64,000 nt of DNA from an uncultured Parabacteroides sp. (GCA_949296075.1 CASFNG010000011.1:124001-188000); one strand, 5' to 3'; shown: positions 26,776 through 37,542, numbered from the stretch's first letter. Notes: generated from the letters alone by a model not told the origin. Made by a program: numbers and translations.

Positions 26776-27654
26776 CTATTCCAGTGAACTTGCTCCCGTT
26801 TTTCCGGAAGGTTCCGCCGGTTTTCCGGCCGACAAGACCTTGTCTTTCTTATAGTAATCCCCCACCCGCTTCACGGTCGAGCAGAAGGTATAGGCATCGT
26901 GGCAATAAAAAAGAGCCTGCCCCTCCCGGGCCGCCTCCTCCAGCATCCGGATCTTCTCTCCGTAAGAGGTGACCGGATAGGTATCGTAGGCCGAGATCCA
27001 CTCAGGGGATAGGCTCGCCACCAGCGGGATCACGTCGCCAGCGAATACAAAGGTGCGTTCCGGCGTACGCAAGTAAGGCACGATCTGCCCGGGCGTATGC
27101 CCATCGTACAGGCGAAGCTCCACCGTGTCGCAAAGCGCGGTATCCGAATCGATCAGCCTCAACAGCCCAGCATCGGCTACAGCCCGCATATTCTCCTCGA
27201 AATAGGAATCGCGCTCCAACGCGTTAGGTGACAAGAAGTTCTCCCACTGCCGACGGCTCACCCAATGCGTGGCGTTCGGGAAAGAGGGGAGGCATCGCCC
27301 CGCCTCCGCATCGTAGCGGGTGGTATAGCCGCAATGGTCGAAATGAAGGTGGGTCAATACCACATCGGTCACCTCCTCCGGAGCCACCCCCAATTCGCGC
27401 AGTCGCTCCCCCAAGTCGATCAGCCCGAAGAAGCGATAATAGCTCAGCCGCTTCAGCTGCTTATCACCGGCACCATTGTCCACGAGGACGACGTGCCCGT
27501 CGTCAGTCCGCACCAGCAGGCTACGCATCGCCAGCACACATCCGTTCGCCTCATCGCAAGGATAACGCCGCGACCAGGCTGTCTTCGGGATCGCCCCGAA
27601 CATGGCTCCCCCATCGGCGTAGAAATAACCGGTATCGATAATCTGTATATCCAT
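26776..27654 (-). CDS. MBL-fold metallo-hydrolase
   Basis: 292 aa, cytoplasmic. The zinc-binding motif HLHFDH occurs in VVLTHLHFDHCGYTT. A further metal ligand is in LYDGHTPGQIVPYL, an Asp follows in VFAGDVIPL, and a late His is in LFYCHDAYTF. This resembles lactonase- or quorum-quencher-type MBL enzymes, but the substrate is not readable. It lies 13 bases downstream of aroB, hence probably in the same transcript. Confidence 0.85.
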   Translation of the reverse strand: MDIQIIDTGYFYADGGAMFGAIPKTAWSRRYPCDEANGCVLAMRSLLVRTDDGHVVLVDNGAGDKQLKRLSYYRFFGLIDLGERLRELGVAPEEVTDVVLTHLHFDHCGYTTRYDAEAGRCLPSFPNATHWVSRRQWENFLSPNALERDSYFEENMRAVADAGLLRLIDSDTALCDTVELRLYDGHTPGQIVPYLRTPERTFVFAGDVIPLVASLSPEWISAYDTYPVTSYGEKIRMLEEAAREGQALFYCHDAYTFCSTVKRVGDYYKKDKVLSAGKPAEPSGKTGASSLE

Positions 27655-27667
27655 AATCCTTCTGCGA

Positions 27668-28729
27668 TCAACATCCGAAACTCTCCCGGTAGAAATCCAG
27701 CGACTCCAAGATCACCTCCTTACTTACCGACTGGTTGATACGTACATCCCCCACGTTGCCTAACAGGGTGAAGTTGATGATACCGCTCTCGTTCTTCTTG
27801 TCGTGCGTCATCAGCTCATACAAGCTATCGTAATCCTTGCAGTCGAAAACGAACGCCGGATAGTACTCCTTGATGTAATAAACCACCTGGCTCACCTTCT
27901 CCATCGGGAAGCCACAACGCTTATGCGAGAGGTAAAGCTCGCTCACGATCCCGGCAGCCACGGCATGACCGTGCAGGATAGGCCGCTCTTTCCGGAACGA
28001 GAGGCTCTCGTAAGCGTGCCCGACCGTATGCCCGAAGTTCAAGGCCTTGCGGATCCCTCGCTCCTTCGGGTCCTCAGCCACGATCCGTTCCTTCACCTCC
28101 ACCGACCGGGCGACCAGCTCATTCAGATAGGTGTAATTCATCGTGTCGATGTCGTACAGCATGACGGAGGTGTAATTCTCCATCGAACTGATTAGCCCGT
28201 GCTTAATCATCTCCGCATAACCCGAAAGGATGTTCGCCCGGTCGAGCGTGCGCAGGAACTCGCAATCGATAAACACGCAGAGCGGAGGATAGAACGCTCC
28301 GATCTCGTTCTTCAACCCATTGAAATTGATTCCGGTCTTGCCGCCGACCGCCGCATCGACCGAGGCCATCAAGGTAGTGGGGATATTGATCGTCCGTATA
28401 CCGCGCTTGAAGGTCGCCCCGGCGAAACCGCCCATATCGGTGACCATCCCTCCGCCCAAGTTCAGCAAAAGGGAGTTGCGGGAGGCTCCTCCGTCAGACA
28501 GGCTTGTCCAGATACGCGAGAGGGATTCCACGTTCTTGTGCATATCCCCCGCCTCGGTAACGAACACCGGAGCGTCGCTCAAGGCCGGGGTATCGCGAAT
28601 CAAGGGGTAACAGGCTGACCGTGTATTCGTATCCGTAAGGATAAACAACTTATCATAATCCAAAGAGGCGAGAAAATCGGACAATTCCGATCGCAGATCC
28701 TTGCAAATAACGACTTTTTGCGCTGACAT
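27668..28729 (-). CDS. aroB: 3-dehydroquinate synthase
   Basis: 353 aa from the ATG at 28729 (MSAQKVVICKDLRSEL). The longer frame adds a hydrophobic 20-residue prefix not typical of the family. The family signatures are GGGMVTDMGGFAGATFKRGI (NAD binding), PTTLMASVDAAVGGKTGINF, the Glu in EMIKHGLIS, and the metal-binding His residues in FGHTVGHAYES and LHGHAVAAGI. It catalyses the second step of the shikimate pathway (DAHP to 3-dehydroquinate). It lies downstream of alaS but separated by a strong terminator, so it has its own promoter. Confidence 0.96.
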   Translation of the reverse strand: MSAQKVVICKDLRSELSDFLASLDYDKLFILTDTNTRSACYPLIRDTPALSDAPVFVTEAGDMHKNVESLSRIWTSLSDGGASRNSLLLNLGGGMVTDMGGFAGATFKRGIRTINIPTTLMASVDAAVGGKTGINFNGLKNEIGAFYPPLCVFIDCEFLRTLDRANILSGYAEMIKHGLISSMENYTSVMLYDIDTMNYTYLNELVARSVEVKERIVAEDPKERGIRKALNFGHTVGHAYESLSFRKERPILHGHAVAAGIVSELYLSHKRCGFPMEKVSQVVYYIKEYYPAFVFDCKDYDSLYELMTHDKKNESGIINFTLLGNVGDVRINQSVSKEVILESLDFYRESFGC

Positions 28730-28814
28730 ATTCTTTTTCTTTATAAAATCTTTTATCGCATAAAACCTTAGATCACAAAAGTAGATCATGTATTTTGATT
28801 CTCAAAAACAGCGC

Positions 28815-28862
28815 AAAAAAAATTCCTCCGGAATGGATCGACATCCACCCCGAAGGAATTTA
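28815..28862 (-). terminator. Terminator of alaS
   Basis: On the minus strand an AATTCCTTCGGGGTGGAT arm pairs with ATCCATTCCGGAGGAATT and is followed by eight T. Confidence 0.75.
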
Positions 28863-28902
28863 TCTTGTCACCGCATGAAACGGTCTGTCTACCTTCTCTC
28901 TT

Positions 28903-31524
28903 TTATTTCACGCCGACCGCCTCTTTCACGGCGCCTACCGCGATGGAAAGACCTTCCAAGTTCTTTCCGCCCGCCGTGGCGAAATGCGGCTGTCCACCGC
29001 CACCGCCCTGGATATGCTTGGCGGCCTCTTTCACGATCTTACCGGCGTTCAAGCCCTCTTTCACCAAGTCGTCGCTCAGCATCAGCATAATCATGCACTT
29101 GCTCTCGTCGATGATACCCGCCACGAAGACAAAGCTGCCCGTCGTCTCGCCCTTGATCTGGAAAGCGACGTTCTTCATCGCGTCAGCGTTCGCCTTACCG
29201 ATGTACTGCATCACCCGGATACCGCCGCGATCCGTAGCCTTCGCCATGATCTCCTCCTTCAGGCGAACCGATTTCTCGCGGATATAATCCTCGATCTGCT
29301 TCCTCATCTCCGCGTTCTCCTCGATCGACTTCCGTACCGCCTGCGCCAGATTCGGCATATTGTTCATCAACGAGCGCAACTCACGGATCAAGTCTTGCTG
29401 CGCGAATACGAAGCGATCCGCTCCCGCCGCGGTCACGGCCTCGATACGACGTACACCAGCCGCGATAGAGCTCTCGCCAATCACCCGCAGGGAACCGATC
29501 ATGCCGGTGGAAGGGATATGCGTACCACCGCAAAGCTCGATCGAGGTACCGTATTTCACCACGCGAACCTCCTCGCCATATTTCTCGCCAAACAGCGCCA
29601 TCGCGCCCAAGGCTTTCGCCTCGGCGATCGGCATATTCCGGCGCTCCTCCAAGGGGAGGTTCGCACGGATCTTCTCACTCACCAAGATCTCTACCTTCCG
29701 GATCTCCTCATCGGTCACTTTCTGGAAGTGAGAGAAGTCGAAACGGAGTGAATCTGGCGACACATACGAACCTTTCTGCTCTACGTGCGTGCCCAACACC
29801 TCCCGTAAAGCCTCATGCAAGAGGTGGGTAGCCGAGTGGTTGCACTCACAGGCGATCCGCTTCTTCTCATCGATCTTCGCGGTGAAGCTGGCGGTCACAT
29901 CCTTCGGCAAACGGGTCACCAAATGAACCGGCAGGTTGTTCTCCCGCTTCGTGTCGATCACCTCGACCCGGTCATCGTCAGCGATCAGCCAACCCGTATC
30001 GCCGACCTGTCCACCCATCTCGGCGTAGAACGGGGTCTGATCCAATACGATCTGGTAAAGCACCTTGTTTTTCTGCTTGATCTGGCGATAACGCAGGATC
30101 TCCGCGTCGCACTCGAAGAGATCGTAGCCCACGAACTTGCACTCTCCCTCCTTGAGCGTGATCCAATCGCCCGTCTCGACAGCGGCGGCGTTGCGGGCCC
30201 GCTCCTTTTGCTTTTGCATCTCCTTGTCGAACTCCTCGATGTCGGCGCTCATCCCCTTCTCGCGCAAGATAAGCTCCGTCAAGTCCAACGGGAAACCATA
30301 CGTATCATACAGCGTAAAGGCGTCCACACCGCTCAAGACGGTCTTACCGGCAGCCTTCGTCTCTTCCATCTTTTTATCCAACAAGCGGATACCCGTCTCC
30401 AAGGTACGCAAGAAGGATTCCTCTTCCTCCTTGATGACTTTCCCGATCAGCTCCTTCTGGGCGATCAACTCCGGATAAGCCTCACCCATCGTCTCGATCA
30501 ATACTGGCAGGAGCTTGTACATGAATGCCTCCTTACGATCCAGGAAAGTATAGCCATAACGGACGGCCCGACGCAAGATACGCCGGATCACATAGCCAGC
30601 CTTCGCGTTGGAAGGCAGCTGTCCGTCCGTGATGGCGAACGCGATGGTACGGATATGGTCGGCGATCACCCGCATGGCCACATCCTTCTGCTTGTCGGCT
30701 CCATAAGCCGTCCCCGACATCTCCGCGATCACCTTGATGATCGGCTGGAACACGTCCGTATCATAATTGGAGGTCTTCCCTTGCAATGCCATACAGAGGC
30801 GCTCGAATCCCATACCCGTGTCGATCACCTTAGCGGGCAGCGGCTCCAACGAGCCATCGGCCTTCCGGTTAAATTGCATAAAGACCAAGTTCCATATCTC
30901 GATCACCTGCGGATGATCCTTGTTTACCATATCAGCACCGCTAACAGCCGCACGCTCCGCGTCGGAACGGAGGTCGATATGAATCTCCGAGCAAGGGCCA
31001 CAGGGTCCGGTATCTCCCATCTCCCAGAAATTATCGTGCTTGTTTCCGTTCAAGATATGGTCTTTCGGCAGATATTGCTCCCAATATCCGGCCGCCTCAT
31101 TATCCCGATCCAGCCCTTCCGCCGGACTGCCTTCGAAAACGGTGGCATACAAGCGCTCCGGATCCAGCTTCAACACGCCAACCAAATACTCCCAAGCCCA
31201 GCCTATCGCCTCTTTCTTGAAATAATCTCCAAACGACCAGTTGCCAAGCATCTCAAACATCGTATGATGGTAGGTATCATGTCCTACCTCCTCTAAGTCG
31301 TTATGCTTACCGCTCACGCGAAGACATTTCTGGGAGTCAGCCACACGGGGATACTTACGAGGCACGTTTCCTAATATAATATCCTTAAACTGATTCATTC
31401 CCGCGTTCGTGAACATCAACGTGGGGTCACCCTTCACGACCATCGGAGCAGAAGGGACGATCTGGTGTCCTTTGGAAGCAAAAAACTGCTTGAAGGATTC
31501 TCGGATTTCTTTTGCTGTCAACAT
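28903..31524 (-). CDS. alaS: Alanyl-tRNA synthetase
   Basis: 873 aa, full length. It shows class II motif 1 around [20 protein letters not shown], tRNA-binding and acceptor-recognition helices in the middle, the editing domain with [16 protein letters not shown] (Zn/His cluster) and [15 protein letters not shown], and the C-Ala domain ending [16 protein letters not shown]. It charges tRNA-Ala and clears mischarged Ser or Gly. It is divergent from the M23 peptidase gene; a TACTTTTG -7 box on the minus strand (31569-31576) partly overlaps the other gene's promoter. Confidence 0.98.
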   Translation of the reverse strand: MLTAKEIRESFKQFFASKGHQIVPSAPMVVKGDPTLMFTNAGMNQFKDIILGNVPRKYPRVADSQKCLRVSGKHNDLEEVGHDTYHHTMFEMLGNWSFGDYFKKEAIGWAWEYLVGVLKLDPERLYATVFEGSPAEGLDRDNEAAGYWEQYLPKDHILNGNKHDNFWEMGDTGPCGPCSEIHIDLRSDAERAAVSGADMVNKDHPQVIEIWNLVFMQFNRKADGSLEPLPAKVIDTGMGFERLCMALQGKTSNYDTDVFQPIIKVIAEMSGTAYGADKQKDVAMRVIADHIRTIAFAITDGQLPSNAKAGYVIRRILRRAVRYGYTFLDRKEAFMYKLLPVLIETMGEAYPELIAQKELIGKVIKEEEESFLRTLETGIRLLDKKMEETKAAGKTVLSGVDAFTLYDTYGFPLDLTELILREKGMSADIEEFDKEMQKQKERARNAAAVETGDWITLKEGECKFVGYDLFECDAEILRYRQIKQKNKVLYQIVLDQTPFYAEMGGQVGDTGWLIADDDRVEVIDTKRENNLPVHLVTRLPKDVTASFTAKIDEKKRIACECNHSATHLLHEALREVLGTHVEQKGSYVSPDSLRFDFSHFQKVTDEEIRKVEILVSEKIRANLPLEERRNMPIAEAKALGAMALFGEKYGEEVRVVKYGTSIELCGGTHIPSTGMIGSLRVIGESSIAAGVRRIEAVTAAGADRFVFAQQDLIRELRSLMNNMPNLAQAVRKSIEENAEMRKQIEDYIREKSVRLKEEIMAKATDRGGIRVMQYIGKANADAMKNVAFQIKGETTGSFVFVAGIIDESKCMIMLMLSDDLVKEGLNAGKIVKEAAKHIQGGGGGQPHFATAGGKNLEGLSIAVGAVKEAVGVK

Positions 31525-31564
31525 AATCTTCTTATATAGTTCTCGTTAATATTCTGAAAAACAA

Positions 31565-31595
31565 TTTGCAAAAGTACTGCAAATTATTATTTTTG
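31565..31595 (+). promoter_or_regulatory. Predicted promoter of the M23 peptidase gene
   Basis: TTTG at 31565-31568, a 19-base spacer and TATTTTTG at 31588-31595: a full consensus match 27 bases before the ATG. The minus-strand -7 box of alaS (TACTTTTG, 31569-31576) lies inside this spacer, so the two promoters compete for space. Confidence 0.6.
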
Positions 31596-31621
31596 CGTGC
31601 ATTCCAGTAACAAAAATATAG

Positions 31622-32605
31622 ATGAAACTTTTTAAAAGTCGGAAAACATACTATTTATATAACCCCAACACCCTCAATTACGAACGGGTATATCCATCCG
31701 GCAAAGACAGGCTCTTCACCGTACTCCGTCACTTGAGTACCGGCATCGCCTTCGGGGTGGCTACCTTTTTCGTCATGATGTACCTGGTGGACTCGCCTAT
31801 GGAATCGCAGCTTCGCAAGGAGAATCGCTTGTTGCAAACCCAATATGAGGTGCTTTCCCTTCGCTTGAATAACGCGCTGGAGGTGCTGGACGACATCCAG
31901 CAACGCGACGAGAACCTATATCGCACGATCTTCCAGGCGGAGTCGATCCCCGAGTCCGTGCGTAAGGCCGGTTTCGGGGGGACGAACCGCTACGAGCACC
32001 TCATGAATCTCTCGAACCCGGGTTTGGTGGTCTCCACGACCCAAAAGATGGATATGCTGCGCAAGCAGCTCTACATCCAGTCGAACTCCTTGGAGGAGCT
32101 GATCTCGTTGGGGAAGAGCCAAGAGGAGAGAAGCCGCTGTATCCCGGCGATCCAACCGATCTCCAACAAGGACTTACGGCGTACCGCCTCGGGCTATGGG
32201 ATGCGTATCGACCCGATCTACCGTACGCCCCGCTTCCACTCCGGGATGGATTTCTCCGCCAAGATAGGGACGGAGGTGTACGCCACCGGCGATGGCGTGG
32301 TCACTTTCGCGGCCTGGAAACAGGGATACGGGAAATGCGTGATCATCAACCACGGCTTCGGCTACCAGACCTTGTACGGGCACTTGAGCCAATTCAAGAA
32401 ACGGGTGGGGCAGAAGGTGACACGGGGCGAGGTGATCGGCGAGGTTGGCAATACCGGGAAATCGACAGGACCTCACCTACATTACGAGGTGATCGTACGA
32501 GGCAAGTACGACAACCCGTCCAAATATTATTACATGGATCTCACGCCGGAAGAATATGACCGCATGATCCAGATAGCCGAGAATCACGGACAGGTAATGG
32601 ATTAA
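31622..32605 (+). CDS. M23-family peptidoglycan endopeptidase
   Basis: 327 aa. There is an N-terminal membrane anchor (LSTGIAFGVATFFVMMYLV), then a coiled coil (ENRLLQTQYEVLSLRLNNAL), then the LytM/M23 domain. Zinc ligands are His in FHSGMDFSA and His in HLHYEV; GSGYGMR-like and GVVTFAAWKQGYGKCVIINH segments are canonical. It cleaves peptide cross-links or activates amidases in the periplasm. The MerR regulator starts 16 bases later and is likely cotranscribed. Confidence 0.92.
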   Translation: MKLFKSRKTYYLYNPNTLNYERVYPSGKDRLFTVLRHLSTGIAFGVATFFVMMYLVDSPMESQLRKENRLLQTQYEVLSLRLNNALEVLDDIQQRDENLYRTIFQAESIPESVRKAGFGGTNRYEHLMNLSNPGLVVSTTQKMDMLRKQLYIQSNSLEELISLGKSQEERSRCIPAIQPISNKDLRRTASGYGMRIDPIYRTPRFHSGMDFSAKIGTEVYATGDGVVTFAAWKQGYGKCVIINHGFGYQTLYGHLSQFKKRVGQKVTRGEVIGEVGNTGKSTGPHLHYEVIVRGKYDNPSKYYYMDLTPEEYDRMIQIAENHGQVMD

Positions 32606-32621
32606 AACAGATTCGTATGCC

Positions 32622-32993
32622 ATGAGCCTGAAAAAGAACAAAGATCTCAAGCTATATTCCTCCATCAGCGAGGTGGCGCAAATGTTCGACGTTAACGAAT
32701 CGACCTTGCGCTTCTGGGAGAAGGAGTTCGACATCATCAATCCCCGGAAGACGAGCAAAGGTACCCGCTTCTACCGGCAGGAGGATATTAAAGCCATCCG
32801 CTTGATCTATCACTTGGTGAAAGAGCGCGGGATGACCCTCGCCGGGGCGCGCCAAAAGCTGAGAGATAATAAGGAGACAACCATCCGCCAGGAAGAGATC
32901 GTGAACCGGTTGAAGCAGATCAAGGAGGAGCTGCTTGCCATAAGGGCCGAGCTGGACGCCTTGGAGACAAGCGGCAAAGCGCCAGGCTCCTGA
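32622..32993 (+). CDS. MerR-family transcriptional regulator
   Basis: 123 aa. The N-terminal winged helix-turn-helix reads YSSISEVAQMFDVNESTLRF, then WEKEFDIINPRKTSKGTRFY, then a dimer helix with LVKERGMTLAGARQKL. The C-terminus is a short coiled coil without metal-binding cysteines, so the effector is unknown. It is commonly found next to M23 peptidases in Bacteroidota and probably forms an operon with the preceding gene. Confidence 0.9.
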   Translation: MSLKKNKDLKLYSSISEVAQMFDVNESTLRFWEKEFDIINPRKTSKGTRFYRQEDIKAIRLIYHLVKERGMTLAGARQKLRDNKETTIRQEEIVNRLKQIKEELLAIRAELDALETSGKAPGS

Positions 32994-33111
32994 AGGCGCC
33001 ATCTTCCCCAAAACCTCAAAAACTTGCCAAACCATTGGCGCGTTCAAAGAGAAAGCTGTATCTTCACCTCCCTTATTTCGACATCTAAATACAAAAATAA
33101 ACAGACAAGAC

Positions 33112-33510
33112 ATGGAAATTACAGGAAGAATCATCCAAGTCCTACCTGAGGTAGGAGGGACCAGCAAGGCCGGAAATGAATGGAAGAAACAAGAATACAT
33201 ATTAGAGACCCAAGACGCTTACCCCAAAAAGATCTGTTTCCAGATCTTCGGGGCCGATCGTATCAAGGAAGCCGCGATCCAAGCCGGCGAGACGCTTACG
33301 GTCTCTTTCGACATCGAGAGCCGTGAGTACCAGGGGCGTTGGTTCACCAACATCAATGCATGGAAGGTGGATCGAGGCGCTTCCGCCGGACAACCGATCA
33401 GTCCGATGGACGTAACCCCTAATAATGTAGTCCCCTCAGCGGCTCCCACGGCCAATGCTTCCGGAATCGACTTCGATCCGTCTAACCAGACTGACGATCT
33501 ACCCTTCTGA
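33112..33510 (+). CDS. DUF3127 protein, OB-fold-like
   Basis: 132 aa. The N-terminal 95 residues form a small beta-barrel (MEITGRIIQVLPEVGG, EYILETQDAYPKKICFQIFG, LTVSFDIESREYQGRWFTNI), and the flexible tail ends in an acidic DFDPSNQTDDLPF. That ending closely resembles the acidic tip of single-stranded DNA-binding proteins (DDDLPF), which docks DNA-repair partners. This suggests an SSB-like role, though the biochemistry is unestablished. It is monocistronic and terminated at 33528-33568. Confidence 0.82.
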   Translation: MEITGRIIQVLPEVGGTSKAGNEWKKQEYILETQDAYPKKICFQIFGADRIKEAAIQAGETLTVSFDIESREYQGRWFTNINAWKVDRGASAGQPISPMDVTPNNVVPSAAPTANASGIDFDPSNQTDDLPF

Positions 33511-33527
33511 CCGATAGGGACAGAAAA

Positions 33528-33568
33528 GAGAAAGGGCCAACCGAACGAAAATCGATTGGCCCTTTCTC
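33528..33568. terminator. Bidirectional terminator
   Basis: A 13-bp perfect stem GAGAAAGGGCCAA (33528-33540) / TTGGCCCTTTCTC (33556-33568) lies between two convergent genes (DUF3127 and rel). Confidence 0.7.
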
Positions 33569-33584
33569 ACCTTATCTTATTGCC

Positions 33585-35873
33585 TCAATCGGCCACACGA
33601 CCGACTGATTTGATGTTCGGTATCTTCGACAACGTGACGCACATCTTCTGAATATCCTCCACGTCGTGTACCTTCATCTTGATCTTGCCCTCAAAGACTC
33701 CATCTTTCGCCTCGATCAACAACCGGATGATGTTCACGTTAAAGCTCTCGGATATCGTCTTCGTGATCGTATTCAGCACACCGATTGAATCAATGCCCTT
33801 CACCTCCAAGGTAGCCTCGAACGATGAGCTCATATGTCCACTCCATACCGTGTTCAAGATCCGCTCACCGAAGCTGCTTTTCAACCGCATGGCGATCGGA
33901 CATGAGCGCTTATGCACCACGACATTCCCGTCATCATTGATAAAGCCCAACGTCTCGTCTCCCGGGATCGGCTTGCAGCATTCCGCTATGACGTAATTAC
34001 GCTCAAAGGCCTCCTCCTTCAACAAATAGGGTTTTTTCTTGTCGTACACCGGTTTTTCCTTCTTAACCTCAGTAGTCTCCTCTGGTTCTTTCGCTTTCTT
34101 AGAGCCTACTCCTAATGCCTGCTTCACATATTTAAACAGGACATTGCCCGCGTTTTCTTTCAGGAGCTTCCGCAGGTTTTCCGGAAGTACGACCTCTTCC
34201 TTTTCAACGGCATAGAAAAACTCCTCCCGTTTCGAGAACCCAAAGTACATACAAAGCTTATCCAGGTTTGAGGTCGAAGGCTCCATTTCCGCACGTCTGA
34301 GGGCGTCCAGCACCTTCATTTCCCCATATTTCGCCGCCTCCTTGCGAGCCCGCTTCAAGACAGCGCTGATTTTAGCCCGCGCTCTCGCGGTCGTCACGAA
34401 ATTCAACCACTCGGGCTGCGGTTCCTGCGAGCGGGAAGTGAGTACCTCTACCTGATCTCCACTCGAAAGCGGATGGCTAAGCGGCACCAAGCGATGGTTC
34501 ACTTTCGCCCCGATACACTTATTTCCTATATCAGAGTGAAGGGCATAAGCGAAATCCAACGCCGTAGCCCCTTGCGGCAAGGTCTTGATATCCCCTTTCG
34601 GGGTGAACACAAATATCTCAGAGGTAAACAGATTCAACTTGATCGTGTCCAAGAAATCCAAGGCGTTCGGGTCCGGGCTCTCCAATATCTCCGTAATGGT
34701 CTGGATCCATTTGTCAAGCTCGGTATCCTCCTCCACGTTAGATTCCTTATATTTCCAATGTGCGGCGAAACCCTTCTCGGCAATGTCATCCATGCGCCGG
34801 CTCCGGATCTGGATCTCTACCCATTGCCCATCAGGTCCCATGACCGTAAGATGGAGCGCTTGGTAGCCATTCGCTTTCGGGCGGCTCACCCAATCCCGGA
34901 TACGGTCCGGACGTATCCTATAAATATCCGTAATGGCAGAATAAATATCCCAGCATTGCTTCTTCTCCTCCACGCCCGGAGTCGGATCAAATATGATCCT
35001 GACCGCATAAATATCGTATATATCCTCGAACGCGACTCCCTTGCTCTCCATCTTATTCCAGATGGAGTAGATCGATTTTACCCGGGCACGCATCTCATAA
35101 TGCAGCCCCATCGCTTTCAATTTCTGATCGACAGGAGCGGCGAAATGCTCGAACAATTTATTACGGATCTCTTCCGTTGCCTTCAATTTATCGCTGATAA
35201 ACTCATATTCCTGAGGATGCTCATACTTGAAGCTCAAGTCTTCCAGCTCCGTCTTGATCGAGAACAAGCCCAAACGGTGCGCCAAGGGAGCGTAAAGGTA
35301 GAGTGTCTCCCCCGCGATCTTGAATTGCTTGGCGGGAAGCATCGACCCCAGCGTTCGCATATTATGCAACCGATCGGCGATCTTGATCAGGATCACCCGG
35401 ATGTCATCACTCATGGTCAGGAGCAATTTCCGGAAGTTCTCCGCTTGCGCCGATACCTGTTCCCCAAAAATACCCCCGGAGATTTTCGTGAGACCATCCA
35501 CGATCTGCGCGATCTTATCGCCGAACATATTCCGGATATCCTCCACCGTATATTCGGTATCCTCCACGACGTCGTGCAACAGGGCGGAACAGATGGAGGT
35601 TGACCCCAGTCCCATCTCCTTACAGACGATACGAGCCACGGCGATAGGGTGCATGATATAGGGTTCGCCTGAGCGCCGTTTCACCCCGGCATGCGCCTGA
35701 TTCGCGAAATTAAACGCCTTCGTGATCCGTTCGACCTTACGTCGGTGATTCGAGTTTAAGTAATCGTTCAACAAGGCGTCGAAGCCGTCCTGTATCATCT
35801 GCTCGTCCGCCGAAAGCGCGGGAGCAGCCGTCTCTTGTTCTCTCATGTCTTTCGGAACCGTTGTATCGCCCAT
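33585..35873 (-). CDS. rel: RelA/SpoT-type (p)ppGpp synthetase/hydrolase
   Basis: 762 aa from the ATG at 35873 (MGDTTVPKDMREQ); a GTG at 35909 is less likely. The HD hydrolase domain contains RSGEPYIMHPIAVARI and LLHDVVEDTEYTVEDI. The synthetase domain contains YDIYAVRIIFD and GYQALHLTVMGPDG. The TGS domain contains VFTPKGDIKTLPQGATALDF, the region before the C-terminus contains a zinc-finger-like CCKPIPGDETLGFI, and a C-terminal ACT domain follows. It makes and degrades the stringent-response alarmone. Whether synthesis, hydrolysis or both are active is not proven, but the residues of both centres are present. Confidence 0.95.
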   Translation of the reverse strand: MGDTTVPKDMREQETAAPALSADEQMIQDGFDALLNDYLNSNHRRKVERITKAFNFANQAHAGVKRRSGEPYIMHPIAVARIVCKEMGLGSTSICSALLHDVVEDTEYTVEDIRNMFGDKIAQIVDGLTKISGGIFGEQVSAQAENFRKLLLTMSDDIRVILIKIADRLHNMRTLGSMLPAKQFKIAGETLYLYAPLAHRLGLFSIKTELEDLSFKYEHPQEYEFISDKLKATEEIRNKLFEHFAAPVDQKLKAMGLHYEMRARVKSIYSIWNKMESKGVAFEDIYDIYAVRIIFDPTPGVEEKKQCWDIYSAITDIYRIRPDRIRDWVSRPKANGYQALHLTVMGPDGQWVEIQIRSRRMDDIAEKGFAAHWKYKESNVEEDTELDKWIQTITEILESPDPNALDFLDTIKLNLFTSEIFVFTPKGDIKTLPQGATALDFAYALHSDIGNKCIGAKVNHRLVPLSHPLSSGDQVEVLTSRSQEPQPEWLNFVTTARARAKISAVLKRARKEAAKYGEMKVLDALRRAEMEPSTSNLDKLCMYFGFSKREEFFYAVEKEEVVLPENLRKLLKENAGNVLFKYVKQALGVGSKKAKEPEETTEVKKEKPVYDKKKPYLLKEEAFERNYVIAECCKPIPGDETLGFINDDGNVVVHKRSCPIAMRLKSSFGERILNTVWSGHMSSSFEATLEVKGIDSIGVLNTITKTISESFNVNIIRLLIEAKDGVFEGKIKMKVHDVEDIQKMCVTLSKIPNIKSVGRVAD

Positions 35874-36012
35874 CGTCTCTAACCTCCCATCATTATACTG
35901 TATAGGCACAAATATATTAAATATTTAAGAGGAAAATCTAAAAAAAGAGAAAATACACGTCAAATCCCGTTCCTCGCCCAAGAATCAAAAGGGAAAGCGA
36001 AAATAGAGACTA

Positions 36013-37542
36013 TCAGCCCACCGGGATTTTCAGTACCTGCCCCGGCCAAATGTCCGGACTTGAGAGACCGTTCACTTTCAGCAAGGCGGAGGTCGTCACT
36101 CCGGGATATTTCTTGGAGATCGAGTACAAGGAATCTCCCGATTTCACCTTGTAGGAGACAAATTCCCCCTTCCCGGACGAGGCCTTAACGGCTGTCTTTT
36201 CCTTCACATCGGCAGAGACCGTAGCCTTAGCGACCGACTTCGCGGCAAAAGGCACGCCGCCATTATCCACATACAGCCTTAAGCGCTTGCCCCGCTTCAC
36301 CCGATTAGAGACCAGCCCGTTCCATTTCCGGATCTCCCTCGCCGTCACGCCATAACGGTTGGCGATGGTATAAAGATTCTCTCCACTGGCCACCACGTGC
36401 GTGATCCGCTCTCGGGTAGAAGCGCCAGCCATAGGAGCCCCTCCGTTCACACCCGCCACCGGCAAGCAATTAGCGAGCAGTTCCTCGATCCGGTGCGTAT
36501 ATACCGTATCCTCCTTCCCGATGAAAGCGTATGTCTCAGCGGCAGGCAACTTCAACGCCGAAGGGCGGGTGTTGCCCGGTATGATGTCGCGCTTATACTG
36601 CGGATTCAAGGCCCGCAACGTCTCAATATCAATATCCAACAGATCCGACACCTGTTGCAGATGCAGCACGTTGCTCACCATAACCGTATCCGTAGCCAAA
36701 GGCAAACTGGTCTGTATAGGGCATAAGTTATGCTCACAAGAATAGTTCATGACGTAGTTGGCCGCGATAAACAAGGGCACATACGAGCGCGTCTCCCGTG
36801 GCAGATAGCGGAAGATCTCCCAGAAGTCCGTCTTCCCTCCCGATCGGCGGATCGCCTTGTTCACGTTGCCCGGTCCGCAATTATACGAAGCCAACACCAA
36901 ATTCCAGTCGCCATAGATCGCATACATATCCTTGAAATACCTGCATGCCGCCTCCGTCGCCTTCAGCGGATCCCTCCGTTCATCCACCAAGCTATTGATC
37001 TCCAAGCCATAGCTTTTCCCGGTAGGCAGCATAAACTGCCATAGTCCGCAGGCTCCTACCCGTGAGAGCGCCACCGGATTCAAGGCACTCTCCACCACCG
37101 CAAGATACTTCAGCTCCATCGGAAGCTCATGCTTATCCAACACCGCCTCAATGATCGGGAAATAAAAATCAGCCATTCCCAGCATATAGCGGACCAAGTC
37201 TCTCCTGCGCTCCAAGTAGAGGTCTATGCAATCACGTACCACCTGATTATAGGGCAGCATGATCACGCTCGGCAGCCGCGCCAGACGTTCGGCATAGACC
37301 GAGTCCGGGAAATAGACATTCTCCTCGTCATCGTGACAATAATCCTCCGTTTTCGAGAAATAACGCACATGCCACGAACGCAACAGGCTATCCACGTCGG
37401 CGTCAAGGCTCTCCGGGATCAATCCGACCTCCCGTTCTACCACGTCCAACGAGTCCGTGCGCTCCACGAGAGCCTCATCCTGGGCGAATCCCAACGCGAC
37501 CCATCCACAAAGCCCCATTATCAACAGCAGATATTTTCTCAT
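36013..37542 (-). CDS. Lytic transglycosylase with LysM repeats (MltD-like)
   Basis: 509 aa. A signal peptide (MRKYLLLIMGLCGWVALGFA) is followed by an SLT domain: catalytic Glu in VVESALNPVALSRVGACGLW, then QFMLPTGKSYGL and YNCGPGNVNKAIRRSGG. Two LysM domains follow (THVVASGENLYTIANRYGVT and VSYKVKSGDSLYSISKKYPG). It cleaves glycan strands between MurNAc and GlcNAc. It is the last gene of a parA-parB-DUF5683-MltD series on the minus strand, linking segregation genes with wall remodelling. It begins 6 bases after the DUF5683 stop. Confidence 0.93.
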   Translation of the reverse strand: MRKYLLLIMGLCGWVALGFAQDEALVERTDSLDVVEREVGLIPESLDADVDSLLRSWHVRYFSKTEDYCHDDEENVYFPDSVYAERLARLPSVIMLPYNQVVRDCIDLYLERRRDLVRYMLGMADFYFPIIEAVLDKHELPMELKYLAVVESALNPVALSRVGACGLWQFMLPTGKSYGLEINSLVDERRDPLKATEAACRYFKDMYAIYGDWNLVLASYNCGPGNVNKAIRRSGGKTDFWEIFRYLPRETRSYVPLFIAANYVMNYSCEHNLCPIQTSLPLATDTVMVSNVLHLQQVSDLLDIDIETLRALNPQYKRDIIPGNTRPSALKLPAAETYAFIGKEDTVYTHRIEELLANCLPVAGVNGGAPMAGASTRERITHVVASGENLYTIANRYGVTAREIRKWNGLVSNRVKRGKRLRLYVDNGGVPFAAKSVAKATVSADVKEKTAVKASSGKGEFVSYKVKSGDSLYSISKKYPGVTTSALLKVNGLSSPDIWPGQVLKIPVG